Assembly (NCBI RefSeq): GCF_008923365.1
Contig: NZ_WBMR01000088.1
Span: forward strand, 1 to 35,772
Direction: 5' to 3'
DNA length: 35,772 nucleotides
Origin: Actinomadura montaniterrae
GTDB lineage: Bacteria > Actinomycetota > Actinomycetes > Streptosporangiales > Streptosporangiaceae
The translations under genes and the position numbers were made by a program. This document shows, piece after piece, positions 15,291 through 24,576 of the stretch (the first letter of the stretch is position 1; the number at the start of each line of letters is the position of its first letter). Under the pieces are notes generated by a model, which searched no databases, had not been told where the DNA came from, and saw only the letters and a list, made by a program, of their open reading frames with translations.

Positions 15291-16466
15291 TCAGCCCTCC
15301 AGCAGCCGGCGGCCGATGATCATCTTCTGGATGTCGGCGGTGCCCTCGCCGATCAGCAGCATCGGCGCCTCCCGGTAGAGCCGCTCGATCTCGTACTCCT
15401 TGGAGTAGGCGTAGCCGCCGTGGATGCGGAAGGCGTCCTCCACGACCTCCTTGCAGTACTCGCTGGCCAGGTACTTGGCCATGCCCGCCTCGAGGTCGTT
15501 GCGCTCGCCGGAGTCCTTGCGGCGCGCCGCCATCACCATCATCTGGTGCGCGGCCTCGACCTTCGTCGCCATCTCGGCGAGCCGGAACATGACGGCCTGG
15601 TGCTCGGCGATCGGCTTGCCGAACGTCTCGCGCCGCCGCGCGTAGTCGAGGGCCAGCTCGTAGGCGCGGCGCGCGACGCCGCAGCCGCGGGCCGCGACGT
15701 TGACGCGGCCGACCTCGACGCCGTCCATCATCTGGTAGAAGCCGCGCCCCGGCGTCCCGCCGAGGATCTGCGCGGACGGGATCCGGTAGGCGTCGAAGAT
15801 CAGCTCGGTCGTGTCGACGCCCTTGTACCCCATCTTCTCGATCTTCCCGGGGACGGTCAGGCCGGGCGCGACCTCCCCGAACCCGGGCGTCTTGTCGACC
15901 AGGAACGTCGTCATGCCGCGGTGGCCCGCGTCCGGGTCGGTCTTGACGAGCGTGGCGACGAGGTTCGCGGAGCCGCCGTTGGTCAGCCACATCTTCTGGC
16001 CGTCGATCACGTACGCGTCGCCGTCCGGCACGGCGCGGGTCCTGATCGCCGAGACGTCCGAGCCGCAGCCCGGCTCCGACATCGAGAACGCGCCGCGGAT
16101 CTCGCCGGTCGCCATCTTCGGCAGGTAGTGCGCCTTCTGCTCCGGGGTGCCGTGGTGGGTGATCATCCAGGCGACGATGAAGTGGGTGTTGACGATGCCG
16201 GACACGCTCATCCAGCCGCGCGACAGCTCCTCCACCGCCAGCGCGTAGGTCAGCAGCGACTCGCCGAGCCCGCCGTGCTCCTCGCCGATCATCAGGCCGA
16301 ACAGGCCGAGCCCCTTCATCCCGTCCACGATGGCCTGCGGGTACGCGTCGGCGTGCTCCAGCTCCGTGGCGACCGGGAGGATCTCCTTGTCGACGAACGC
16401 CCGCACCGTCGCGACGATCTCCCGCTGCTCGTCCGTCAGCCCGTAGGTCTGCTGCAGCCTGCTCAC
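15291..16466 (-). CDS. Acyl-CoA dehydrogenase, substrate unknown
   Basis: A 391-residue flavin-dependent acyl-CoA dehydrogenase. FAD-site motifs FSMSEPGCGSD (about 126-136) and MWLTNGG are present. The C-terminal IGEGTADIQ places the catalytic glutamate at Glu374, the medium-chain-type position. It oxidises an acyl-CoA to the enoyl-CoA, passing electrons to ETF. The start is GTG at 16466, which follows GGAGG with nine bases between; an ATG at 16473 is in another frame. It lies between the CoA-transferase and crotonase genes and resembles, at about family level, the other dehydrogenase at 18310-19461 across the GntR gene. Confidence 0.9.
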   Translation of the reverse strand: MSRLQQTYGLTDEQREIVATVRAFVDKEILPVATELEHADAYPQAIVDGMKGLGLFGLMIGEEHGGLGESLLTYALAVEELSRGWMSVSGIVNTHFIVAWMITHHGTPEQKAHYLPKMATGEIRGAFSMSEPGCGSDVSAIRTRAVPDGDAYVIDGQKMWLTNGGSANLVATLVKTDPDAGHRGMTTFLVDKTPGFGEVAPGLTVPGKIEKMGYKGVDTTELIFDAYRIPSAQILGGTPGRGFYQMMDGVEVGRVNVAARGCGVARRAYELALDYARRRETFGKPIAEHQAVMFRLAEMATKVEAAHQMMVMAARRKDSGERNDLEAGMAKYLASEYCKEVVEDAFRIHGGYAYSKEYEIERLYREAPMLLIGEGTADIQKMIIGRRLLEG

Positions 16467-16521
16467 GTTCCATTTCCTCCCGGATCAGACGCCTGCGCGA
16501 AGAAGTCGTGGGGCCGGCGGC

Positions 16522-17319
16522 TCAACGGCCCTCGAAACGGGCGGCGCGGTGCTCGGCGAACGCGGCGCGGCCCTCGGCGAAGTCGGCGGTGCCGAACAGC
16601 GCGGCCTGCTCCTCCCGCTCCGCCTCCAGCAGCCGCTTCAGGCTGTGGTCGGCGCGCGCGAGCAGCCGCTTGGCGGCGGCGACCGACAGCGGGGCGAGCG
16701 ACGCCGCCTCGGCGGCCAGCTCCAGCGCCGCGTCCAGTGCCTTGCCCGGCGGGGCGAGCGAGTCGGCGAGCCCGATCTCGTAGGCGCGCAGTGCGGGCAC
16801 GGTGCGGCCGAACACGAGCATCTCCTTGGCGCGGCCCATCCCGACGCGCTGCGGGAGCGTCCACAGCAGCCCACCGTCGGCGACCAGCCCGACCTTGCCG
16901 AACGCCGCGACGAACCGGGCGTCCTCGGCGGCCACCACGTGGTCGCAGACCGCGGCGAGGGACACGCCGAGCCCGGCGGCGGCGCCCTCGACGGCCGCGA
17001 TCACCGGTGTCCCGCAGGTCGCGATGATCCGGACGGCCCGGTGCACCGGCGCCAGCCGCTCGCGGACCTCGCCGGGAGCGGCGCCCTCCATCGACCGCAG
17101 GTCGCCGCCCGCCGAGAACGTGCCGCCCGCGCCGGTCAGCACGATCGCGCGGACGGCCGGGTCGTCGGCGGCGCGCCGCAGCTCGTCCAGGAGCCGCAGG
17201 CGCACCGGGATGTCGATCGCGTTGCGCGCGCCGGGCCGGTTCAGCGTCAGGACCCGGGTCGCGGCGTGGTCGGCGGCCTCGACGACGTCGCCGGCGTCCT
17301 CGTCGTCGGCGGCGGTCAC
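16522..17319 (-). CDS. PaaG-type crotonase (probable enoyl-CoA isomerase)
   Basis: A 265-residue crotonase-superfamily enzyme. Oxyanion-hole motifs TFSAGGDLRSM (67-77) and GAAAGLGVSLAAVCD (112-126) are clear. Both catalytic glutamates of true hydratases are missing: their places are held by Ser120 and Lys142. AFGKVGLVADGGLLWTLP instead matches PaaG-type isomerases, whose catalytic aspartate corresponds to Asp148. I therefore expect double-bond isomerisation or a related reaction rather than hydration. The GTG at 17319 has a weak ribosome-binding site but overlaps the stop of a 20-codon ORF that has a strong one. The gene is first in the operon with the acyl-CoA dehydrogenase and CoA-transferase. 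Confidence 0.83.
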   Translation of the reverse strand: MTAADDEDAGDVVEAADHAATRVLTLNRPGARNAIDIPVRLRLLDELRRAADDPAVRAIVLTGAGGTFSAGGDLRSMEGAAPGEVRERLAPVHRAVRIIATCGTPVIAAVEGAAAGLGVSLAAVCDHVVAAEDARFVAAFGKVGLVADGGLLWTLPQRVGMGRAKEMLVFGRTVPALRAYEIGLADSLAPPGKALDAALELAAEAASLAPLSVAAAKRLLARADHSLKRLLEAEREEQAALFGTADFAEGRAAFAEHRAARFEGR

Positions 17320-17378
17320 GCGTCCGCCGCCGATCCGCGCGCGGGGGCGGGCGGTGCTGCGGAGTCCCGGTCGTCCAT
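17316..17378 (-). CDS. 20-codon leader ORF coupled to the crotonase gene
   Basis: GGGAGGG is followed at good spacing by ATG (17378), opening a frame of 20 codons (starting MDDRDSAAPP) that stops in TGA at 17316-17318. That stop overlaps the crotonase GTG as GTGA. The peptide is Ala/Pro-rich with no known domain. It probably serves to load ribosomes for the weakly initiated crotonase gene. A sequencing or natural frameshift joining the two frames is the alternative. Confidence 0.4.
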   Translation of the reverse strand: MDDRDSAAPPAPARGSAADA

Positions 17379-17394
17379 CGATCCCTCCCTGGCA

Positions 17395-17411
17395 ATTTTT
17401 TATACGATATG
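17395..17411 (-). promoter_or_regulatory. AT-rich island upstream of the crotonase operon
   Basis: This segment (AATTTTTTATACGATAT) is strikingly AT-rich in this genome and lies between the GntR gene and the crotonase operon. Reading left it offers TATAAA as a -10-like hexamer about 20 bases before the leader ORF. The ATA-CGA-TAT dyad could be a GntR half-site pair. Both readings are inference. Confidence 0.42.
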
Positions 17412-17446
17412 GGGAGAGGCCGACCCGGGGAAGGGGCGACCCCCGG

Positions 17447-18142
17447 TCAGCCGGCCTGGCCGGCCCAGAACCCCTGCGCCTCCAGGTGCACGACCAGCAG
17501 CGTCCCGGCGTGCCGGATGTGCGCGCGCATCGCGCCGCGCGCGGCCTCGGCGTCCTCGGCCCGCAGCGCCGCGAGGATCAGCTGGTGGTCGTCGACGGAG
17601 GCCTGGCTCCAGCCCTGGATGCTGGAGTAGAAGCGGCGCGGCGCGTACCGCACCACCAGCTGCAGCAGCCACGCCGTCTTCGGCGAGTCGGCGCACAGGT
17701 TGATCACCCGGTGGAACTGGTGGTTGGCCCGCTCGATGCCCTCGGCGTCCGCCGCCTTGGACGCCTGTTCCAGCAGCCGCTGCGTCTGGTCGAGCGCCTC
17801 CAGCTCGTCCCGCGTGATCTTCTCGGCGGCGCGGGAGGCAAGCTCGCCGGCGAAGTACGCCTGCGCCTCGAACAGGTCCTGGACGTCCTGGCGCGACAGC
17901 GGCGCCGGCATGAAACCACGGCGCGGCTCCAGCGTGACGAAGCCCTCGCCGCGCAGCGACAGCAGCGCCTCGCGGACCGGGGTGACGCTGATCCCGAGGT
18001 CGTCGGCGATCCGCTCGAGCCGGAGGAACTCCCCGTGCCTGACCTGGCCGGACATGATGAGCTCGCGGACGTAGGCGGCCACCTCGTCGCTGAGCTGGCG
18101 GCGCCTGCCGAGGGCCCGGCCGCCGGAAATCGGCACTGTCAT
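17447..18142 (-). CDS. GntR-family (FadR/FCD subgroup) regulator
   Basis: A 231-residue regulator. A winged helix-turn-helix fills about residues 18-80 (LERIADDLGISVTPVREALLSLRGEGFV), followed by an all-helical FCD ligand domain with the ANHQFHRVI motif that usually contributes a metal-binding histidine. The ATG at 18142 follows GGGGAG; upstream in-frame starts lack such a site. It stands between the crotonase-dehydrogenase-transferase operon and the divergent acyl-CoA dehydrogenase and is the obvious regulator of both. FCD regulators often sense organic acids, which would fit a CoA-transferase pathway. Confidence 0.87.
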   Translation of the reverse strand: MTVPISGGRALGRRRQLSDEVAAYVRELIMSGQVRHGEFLRLERIADDLGISVTPVREALLSLRGEGFVTLEPRRGFMPAPLSRQDVQDLFEAQAYFAGELASRAAEKITRDELEALDQTQRLLEQASKAADAEGIERANHQFHRVINLCADSPKTAWLLQLVVRYAPRRFYSSIQGWSQASVDDHQLILAALRAEDAEAARGAMRAHIRHAGTLLVVHLEAQGFWAGQAG

Positions 18143-18234
18143 CGTCTCCCCGTGCGCCTGCGTGATCCCCAACATTATGTAGGAGACGGGCGCTTCTCCC
18201 CGGGTCCCGTAGCCGGATTCCCGGCCGCTCGAAG

Positions 18235-18263
18235 TTGACAACGATTGTTTTCAAATCAAATAT
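18235..18263 (+). promoter_or_regulatory. Promoter of the divergent acyl-CoA dehydrogenase
   Basis: A perfect TTGACA (18235-18240) is followed after 17 bases by AAATAT (18258-18263) in an AT-rich stretch that stands out from its surroundings. The nearby palindrome ACATTATGT (about 18171-18179), in the GntR-gene leader, is a candidate operator. Confidence 0.6.
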
Positions 18264-18309
18264 ATGAAAAGGCGCCCGCCGGCGCCAGGGCTCGAGGAGG
18301 ATGGCAGCC

Positions 18310-19461
18310 GTGTTCACGCTGAGCGACGAGGAGCGCGCCATCGTCGAGGTCGTCGCGGACTTCGTCGACAAGGAGGTCCGGCCGGTGGCCCGCGACCTCG
18401 AGCACGCCGACGCCTACCCCGAGCACCTGATCGCCCGCATGAAGGAGCTGGGCGTCTACGGGCTCGCCGTGCCCGAGCCGTACGGCGAGGTCTCGGTCTC
18501 GAAAGCCTGCTACGCCCTCGTCACCGAGGAGCTGGCGCGCGGCTGGATGTCGCTCGCGGGCGCGTTCGGCGGGCACACGGTCGTCTCGCACCTGCTCGCG
18601 GTCTTCGGCACCGAGGAGCAGAAGCGCCGGTACCTGCCCCGGATGGCGACCGGCGAGCTGCGCGCCACGATGGCGCTGACCGAGCCGTCCGGCGGCTCCG
18701 ACCTGCAGTCGATGGGCACGACGGCGCGCCGTGACGGCGACCGGTACGTGATCGACGGCGCCAAGATGTGGATCACCAACGCGCGCATGTCCGGCCTGGT
18801 CGCGCTGCTGTGCAAGACCGACCCGGACGCCGAGCCCCGCCACCGCGGCATCAGCATCCTGCTCGTCGAGAAGGGCCCGGGCCTGACCGTCTCCCGCGAC
18901 CTGCCGAAGCTCGGCTACAAGGGCGTGGAGAGCTGCGAGCTGTCGTTCGACGGCTACGAGGCGCCGCTGGACGCGGTGCTCGGCGGCGAGGAGGGCCGCG
19001 GGTTCGCGCAGATGATGCGCGGTCTGGAGGTCGGCCGGATCCAGGTCGCGGCGCGCGCGCTCGGCGTGGCCCGGGCCGCGCTGGAGGACTCCGTCCGCTA
19101 CGCCCAGGAGCGCGAGGCGTTCGGCAAGCCGATCTGGAAGCATCAGTCCGTCGGCAACTACCTCGCCGACATGGCCACCGAGCTGCGCGCGGCGCGGCTG
19201 CTCACCCTCGACGCCGCCGGACGGCTGGACGCCGACGAGCGCTGCGACATGGAGGCGGGCATGGCCAAGCTCTACGCGTCGGAGGCCGCGATGCGGATCG
19301 CCCTCAACGCCGTCCGGATCCACGGCGCCGCGGGCTACTCCACCGAGTTCGACATCGAGCGCTACTTCCGGGACGCCCCGCTGATGATCGTCGGCGAGGG
19401 CACCAACGAGATCCAGCGCAACGTGATCGTCAAGCAGCTCGTCGAGCGGAACCGGATCTGA
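18310..19461 (+). CDS. Acyl-CoA dehydrogenase, substrate unknown
   Basis: A 383-residue acyl-CoA dehydrogenase. FAD-binding motifs ALTEPSGGSD and MWITNAR are present, and IVGEGTNEIQ carries the catalytic glutamate at the medium-chain-type position. I chose GTG at 18310 because AGGAGG (18295-18300) lies nine bases before it; the in-frame ATG at 18301 directly abuts that site and would be badly spaced, but would add only three residues. It is divergent from the GntR gene and related to the dehydrogenase at 15291-16466, suggesting two oxidation steps or two subunits in one pathway. It ends 12 bases from the convergent glycerol kinase gene. Confidence 0.88.
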   Translation: MFTLSDEERAIVEVVADFVDKEVRPVARDLEHADAYPEHLIARMKELGVYGLAVPEPYGEVSVSKACYALVTEELARGWMSLAGAFGGHTVVSHLLAVFGTEEQKRRYLPRMATGELRATMALTEPSGGSDLQSMGTTARRDGDRYVIDGAKMWITNARMSGLVALLCKTDPDAEPRHRGISILLVEKGPGLTVSRDLPKLGYKGVESCELSFDGYEAPLDAVLGGEEGRGFAQMMRGLEVGRIQVAARALGVARAALEDSVRYAQEREAFGKPIWKHQSVGNYLADMATELRAARLLTLDAAGRLDADERCDMEAGMAKLYASEAAMRIALNAVRIHGAAGYSTEFDIERYFRDAPLMIVGEGTNEIQRNVIVKQLVERNRI

Positions 19462-19473
19462 CGCGGCGCGTGC

Positions 19474-21000
<1,527 letters not shown>

Positions 21001-21026
21001 GTCGCACCCTCTCCCCCGCCGTGCCC

Positions 21027-21062
21027 CTTCCCCGTCACCAGCGGCTTCCCCGTCACCACCGG
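21027..21062. repeat. Two 18-bp tandem repeats between iclR and glpK
   Basis: CTTCCCCGTCACCAGCGG (21027-21044) is followed directly by a copy with one change (21045-21062), and a degraded third copy (CGCGTCACCA) follows. It sits in the leader of the minus-strand glycerol kinase. It could be a simple slippage product or affect mRNA structure; no function is evident. Confidence 0.6.
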
Positions 21063-21072
21063 CCCCCGCGCG

Positions 21073-21840
21073 TCACCATCGCGAGCCCCCGAGGTCGCGG
21101 GAGACGGCGCGGGCCGCGTCCCGCACGAACGCCACCAGGCGGGGCTCGGGGGCGCGGCCGGTGTCGCAGATCCGCTCGACCGCGCCGGAGATGCCGATGG
21201 CCCCGACGACGAGTCCCCCGTACCCGCGGATCGGGGCGGCGATGCCGGCCTCGCCGATGGACAGCTCCTCGACCTCGGCCGCCCAGCCGTTCTCCCGGAC
21301 CCGGGTGGCGGCCCGTGCGAGCAGGCGCGGATCGGTGATCGTCCGGCGGCAGTAGGACTCCAGCTCGGTGTCGCGGATCGAGGCCGCCGCGTTGGCGTCG
21401 TGCGCCAGCAGCGCCTTGCCGAGCGCGGTCGCGTGCAGCGGCAGCAGCGACCCGACGTCCAGCGCCTGCAGGGTGTCGTCGGGCCGGAAGACGTGGTGGA
21501 CGACCAGCACCTTCCCGTCGAGGAGGGTGCCGATGCGGACGGCCTCGCCGCTGCGCGAGGCGAGCGCGTCGGCCCAGTTGATCGCCCGGGAGCGCAGCTC
21601 GTTGACGTCCAGGTAGCTGGTGCCGAGGTGGAGCAGGGCGGCGCCGAGCTGGTACTTTCCGGTGCCGCCGTCCTGCTCGACGAAGCCGACCCGCTCCAGG
21701 GTGCGCAGGATGCCGTGCGCGGTGCCGCGGGCGAGCCCGAGCGAGCTGGCGATCTCACCGACGCCGAGCCGGCCGGAGCTGGCGGCGAGCAGCCGCAGGA
21801 TCGCGGCGGCCCGCTCGATCGACTGCACAGGTCCGGGCAT
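21073..21840 (-). CDS. IclR-family regulator of glycerol use (GylR-like)
   Basis: A 255-residue IclR-type regulator. A winged helix-turn-helix occupies about residues 5-65 (LGVGEIASSLGLARGTAHGILRTLERVGFVEQD), and the rest is the IclR ligand domain (ALGKALLAHD, GEAGIAAPIRGYGGLVVGAIGISG). Position next to glpF-glpK-glpD matches GylR of Streptomyces, which controls the glycerol operon. Differences: here the gene is divergent from glpF and leads into a second glycerol kinase. The ATG at 21840 has no ribosome-binding site and lies seven bases from a TAGCAT -10 element, so it is probably leaderless. A 17-bp palindrome over its promoter predicts autoregulation. Confidence 0.88.
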   Translation of the reverse strand: MPGPVQSIERAAAILRLLAASSGRLGVGEIASSLGLARGTAHGILRTLERVGFVEQDGGTGKYQLGAALLHLGTSYLDVNELRSRAINWADALASRSGEAVRIGTLLDGKVLVVHHVFRPDDTLQALDVGSLLPLHATALGKALLAHDANAAASIRDTELESYCRRTITDPRLLARAATRVRENGWAAEVEELSIGEAGIAAPIRGYGGLVVGAIGISGAVERICDTGRAPEPRLVAFVRDAARAVSRDLGGSRW

Positions 21841-21847
21841 GAATCCG

Positions 21848-21876
21848 ATGCTAGTTCTCGGGGCAGGGTGCCGACA
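21848..21876 (-). promoter_or_regulatory. Predicted leaderless promoter of the GylR-like gene
   Basis: On the minus strand TAGCAT (21848-21853) is 17 bases from TGTCGG (21871-21876), and the ATG follows seven bases after the -10. The -35 region lies inside the palindrome at 21869-21885. Confidence 0.5.
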
Positions 21877-21885
21877 ATGTCGGCA
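21869..21885. promoter_or_regulatory. GylR-type operator A
   Basis: TGCCGACAATGTCGGCA is a perfect 17-bp palindrome about a central A. It covers the predicted -35 of the regulator gene, as expected for autorepression. Its right half recurs in operator B. Confidence 0.72.
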
Positions 21886-21982
21886 GCCGTCGTCATCACC
21901 GCCGTTTCCGTCCCGAACTGCCCGGATTCTGTGATCTGGTGCACAGGGGGGAGGGTAACCGGCGCCGGGCGGCGGGGAAAGT

Positions 21983-21999
21983 GTTCGACATTGTCGGCA
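21983..21999. promoter_or_regulatory. GylR-type operator B
   Basis: GTTCGACATTGTCGGCA matches operator A in 13 of 17 positions, with core CGACAWTGTCGGC. Its centre is 114 bp from that of A. It lies immediately upstream of the predicted glpF promoter. No third copy was found in front of either kinase gene. Confidence 0.7.
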
Positions 22000-22007
22000 G
22001 CCTTCCG

Positions 22008-22036
22008 TTGTTTCCGGGTCATCCGCGTCTTACGTT
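22008..22036 (+). promoter_or_regulatory. Predicted glpF-glpK-glpD promoter
   Basis: TTGTTT (22008-22013) and TACGTT (22031-22036) are 17 bases apart. Operator B ends eight bases upstream of the -35. The transcript would have a leader of about 50 bases ending in AGGAG before the glpF ATG. Confidence 0.5.
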
Positions 22037-22091
22037 CTGGCCAGCCTCATGGGGCTTCGCGTCCACCCCACGCAGCCGAGGAGCTAGAGAC

Positions 22092-22916
22092 ATGGCGGAA
22101 CGCCGGAAATTCCCACCGCTGGCCGGTGAGCTCGCCGCCGAGTTCGCCGGGACGATGATCCTGATCCTGTTCGGGGTCGGCGTCGTCGCGCAGGTCGCCG
22201 GGGCCGACATCGGCGACCACGACAGCATCGCCTGGGCCTGGGGGCTCGGCGTCACGCTCGGCGTCTACGTCGCCGCGCGGATCAGCGGCGCCCACCTCAA
22301 CCCCGCGGTCACGGTCGCGCTGGCCGCGTTCAAGGAGTTCTCCTGGCGGAAGGTGGCGCCCTACATCGCCGCCCAGACCGCCGGCGCGTTCATCGCGGCG
22401 CTGATCGTCCGCTGGAACTACAGCGAGATCCTGGCCAAGGTCGACCCCGGCCACACCATCAAGACCCAGGGCGTCTTCTCGACGCTGCCGGGCAACGGGA
22501 CCCTGCCCGTCGGCACCTGGGGCGCGTTCCGCGACCAGGTCATCGGCACCGCGATCCTGCTGTTCGTCATCAAGGCGCTCACCGACGCGCGGAACGCGCC
22601 GCCGCTGGCCAACCTCGGCCCGTTCCTGATCGGGCTGCTGGTCGTGGGGATCGGCATGGCGTTCGGTTCGGACGCCGGCTACGCGATCAACCCGGCGCGC
22701 GACTTCGGCCCGCGCCTCGCGCAGTTCATCACCGGCTACGGCGGCGCCTGGAAGGACCAGAACGGGGATCTGTACTTCTGGGTCCCGATCGTCGCGCCGC
22801 TCATCGGCGGCGTGCTCGGCGCCGGCCTGTACAAGCTGCTGATCGGCTGGTTCCTGCCGTCCGACGACGTGGAGCCGGACGTCGCCAAGCCCGAGCCCGA
22901 GTACGAGACGGCATGA
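22092..22916 (+). CDS. glpF: Glycerol uptake facilitator (aquaglyceroporin)
   Basis: A 274-residue MIP-family channel with six membrane segments and two half-helices. The NPA motifs are HLNPAVTV (70-72) and AINPARDFGPR (200-202). Asp204 after the second NPA-Arg is the hallmark of glycerol facilitators as opposed to water-only aquaporins. The C-terminus is acidic. It lets glycerol enter by diffusion, trapped by the kinase encoded 48 bases downstream. The ATG at 22092 follows AGGAG with eight bases between. Confidence 0.94.
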   Translation: MAERRKFPPLAGELAAEFAGTMILILFGVGVVAQVAGADIGDHDSIAWAWGLGVTLGVYVAARISGAHLNPAVTVALAAFKEFSWRKVAPYIAAQTAGAFIAALIVRWNYSEILAKVDPGHTIKTQGVFSTLPGNGTLPVGTWGAFRDQVIGTAILLFVIKALTDARNAPPLANLGPFLIGLLVVGIGMAFGSDAGYAINPARDFGPRLAQFITGYGGAWKDQNGDLYFWVPIVAPLIGGVLGAGLYKLLIGWFLPSDDVEPDVAKPEPEYETA

Positions 22917-22964
22917 TCGCTTCTCGTCCCCGTCCGCAGGCCCTTCCCACTGGAGATTCCGCAC

Positions 22965-24482
22965 ATGGCTGACTTCGTCGGAGCGCTCGACCAGGGCACC
23001 ACGAGCACCCGCTTCATGATCTTCGATCACGGCGGCAACGAGATCGCCCGCCACCAGCTCGAGCACGAGCAGATCCTGCCGCGGGCCGGCTGGGTCGAGC
23101 ACAACCCCACCGAGATCTGGGAGCGCACCCGCGCGGTCATCCAGAGCACGCTGAACAAGGCGAACCTGACCCACGCCGACCTCGCCGCGTTCGGCATCAC
23201 CAACCAGCGGGAGACGACGCTGGTGTGGGACCGCCGCACCGGACGGCCCTACTTCAACGCGATCGTCTGGCAGGACACCCGCACCGACCGCATCGCCTCC
23301 GCGCTGGAGCGCGAGGGCAAGGGCGACGTCATCCGGCGCAAGGCCGGGCTGCCGCCCGCGACCTACTTCTCCGGCGGCAAGATCCAGTGGATCCTGGAGA
23401 ACGTCGACGGGGTCCGGGAGGCGGCCGAGCGCGGCGACGCGATCTTCGGGACGACCGACAGCTGGGTGCTGTGGAACCTGACGGGCGGCCCCGACGGGGG
23501 CGCGCACGTCACGGACGTCACCAACGCCAGCCGCACCATGCTGATGGACCTGGAGACCCTCGACTGGGACGACGAGCTGCTGTCGTTCTTCGGCATCCCG
23601 CGCGCGATGCTGCCGCAGATCAGGCCGTCGTCGACGTCCGAGGCGTACGGGCTGACCCGCCCGGACGGCCCGCTCGGCGGCGAGGTCCCGCTGACGGCCG
23701 CGCTCGGCGACCAGCAGGCCGCGACGGTCGGGCAGGTGTGCTTCTCGCCCGGCGAGGCCAAGAACACCTACGGCACCGGCAACTTCCTGCTGCTGAACAC
23801 GGGCAACGAGCTGGTCCGGTCGAAGAACGGGCTGCTGACCACGGTCTGCTACCAGTTCGGGTCCGAGAAGCCGGTGTACGCGCTGGAGGGCTCGATCGCG
23901 GTGACCGGGTCGGCGGTGCAGTGGCTGCGCGACCAGCTCGGCATCATCTCCGGCGCCGCGCAGAGCGAGGCGCTCGCCCGGCAGGTCGAGGACAACGGCG
24001 GCGTCTACTTCGTCCCCGCGTTCTCCGGCCTGTTCGCCCCGTACTGGCGGTCGGACGCGCGCGGCGCGATCGTCGGCCTGTCCCGCTTCAACACCAACGC
24101 CCACCTGGCCCGCGCCACCCTCGAATCGATCTGCTACCAGTCGCGGGACGTCGTCGAGGCCATGCGCGAGGACTCCGGCGTCGCCCTCGACACGCTCAAG
24201 GTCGACGGCGGGATCACCGCCAACGAGCTGTGCATGCAGATGCAGGCCGACATCCTCGGCGTCCCGGTGTCGCGTCCGGTCGTCGCCGAGACGACCGCGC
24301 TCGGCGCCGCCTACGCCGCCGGCCTCGCCGTCGGGTTCTGGAACACCACCGACGAGCTGCGCCAGAACTGGAACGAGGACAAGCGCTGGCAGCCCACCTG
24401 GGACGACGAGCAGCGCGCCACCGGCTACGCCGGCTGGAAGAAGGCCGTCAACCGAACCCTCGACTGGGTCGACGTCGACTAG
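22965..24482 (+). CDS. glpK: Glycerol kinase, paralogue 2 (operon copy)
   Basis: A 505-residue FGGY glycerol kinase. DQGTTSTR is at 9-16, Arg82-Glu83 (NQRETT) and the IVWQD tryptophan bind glycerol, and GDQQAATVGQ carries the catalytic Asp. The protein is complete. It is the middle gene of glpF-glpK-glpD, matching gylCAB of Streptomyces, and so is probably the main catabolic kinase. The ATG at 22965 follows GGAG. A strong hairpin follows its stop. Confidence 0.94.
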   Translation: MADFVGALDQGTTSTRFMIFDHGGNEIARHQLEHEQILPRAGWVEHNPTEIWERTRAVIQSTLNKANLTHADLAAFGITNQRETTLVWDRRTGRPYFNAIVWQDTRTDRIASALEREGKGDVIRRKAGLPPATYFSGGKIQWILENVDGVREAAERGDAIFGTTDSWVLWNLTGGPDGGAHVTDVTNASRTMLMDLETLDWDDELLSFFGIPRAMLPQIRPSSTSEAYGLTRPDGPLGGEVPLTAALGDQQAATVGQVCFSPGEAKNTYGTGNFLLLNTGNELVRSKNGLLTTVCYQFGSEKPVYALEGSIAVTGSAVQWLRDQLGIISGAAQSEALARQVEDNGGVYFVPAFSGLFAPYWRSDARGAIVGLSRFNTNAHLARATLESICYQSRDVVEAMREDSGVALDTLKVDGGITANELCMQMQADILGVPVSRPVVAETTALGAAYAAGLAVGFWNTTDELRQNWNEDKRWQPTWDDEQRATGYAGWKKAVNRTLDWVDVD

Positions 24483-24504
24483 ACCCGGCCGGGACGACAC
24501 GCGC

Positions 24505-24536
24505 GGCGGGGCCGGGACACCGGCGCCGGCCCCGCC
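24505..24536 (+). terminator. Hairpin between glpK and glpD
   Basis: GGCGGGGCCGG (24505-24515) and CCGGCCCCGCC (24526-24536) form a perfect 11-bp stem with a 10-base loop. It lies 22 bases after the kinase stop and may partly terminate or protect the upstream mRNA, lowering glpD expression relative to glpFK. There is no T-tract. Confidence 0.55.
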
Positions 24537-24576
24537 CGCACCATCCTGACCGATCACCCCTCATCGGGAGCATGCA

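Noticed and set aside
15097..16473. Start of the acyl-CoA dehydrogenase at the ATG at 16473
   Set aside because: That ATG is in a different frame whose product lacks dehydrogenase motifs; the GTG at 16466 gives the intact protein.
21027..21062. Possible start of a CRISPR-like array
   Set aside because: The copies are directly adjacent with no spacers, are only 18 bp long, and no cas gene is present.
22047..24557. A minus-strand open frame of 836 codons opposite glpF and glpK
   Set aside because: It is fully antisense to two genes with intact motifs, has no start signals, and its composition is typical of GC-rich antisense frames.
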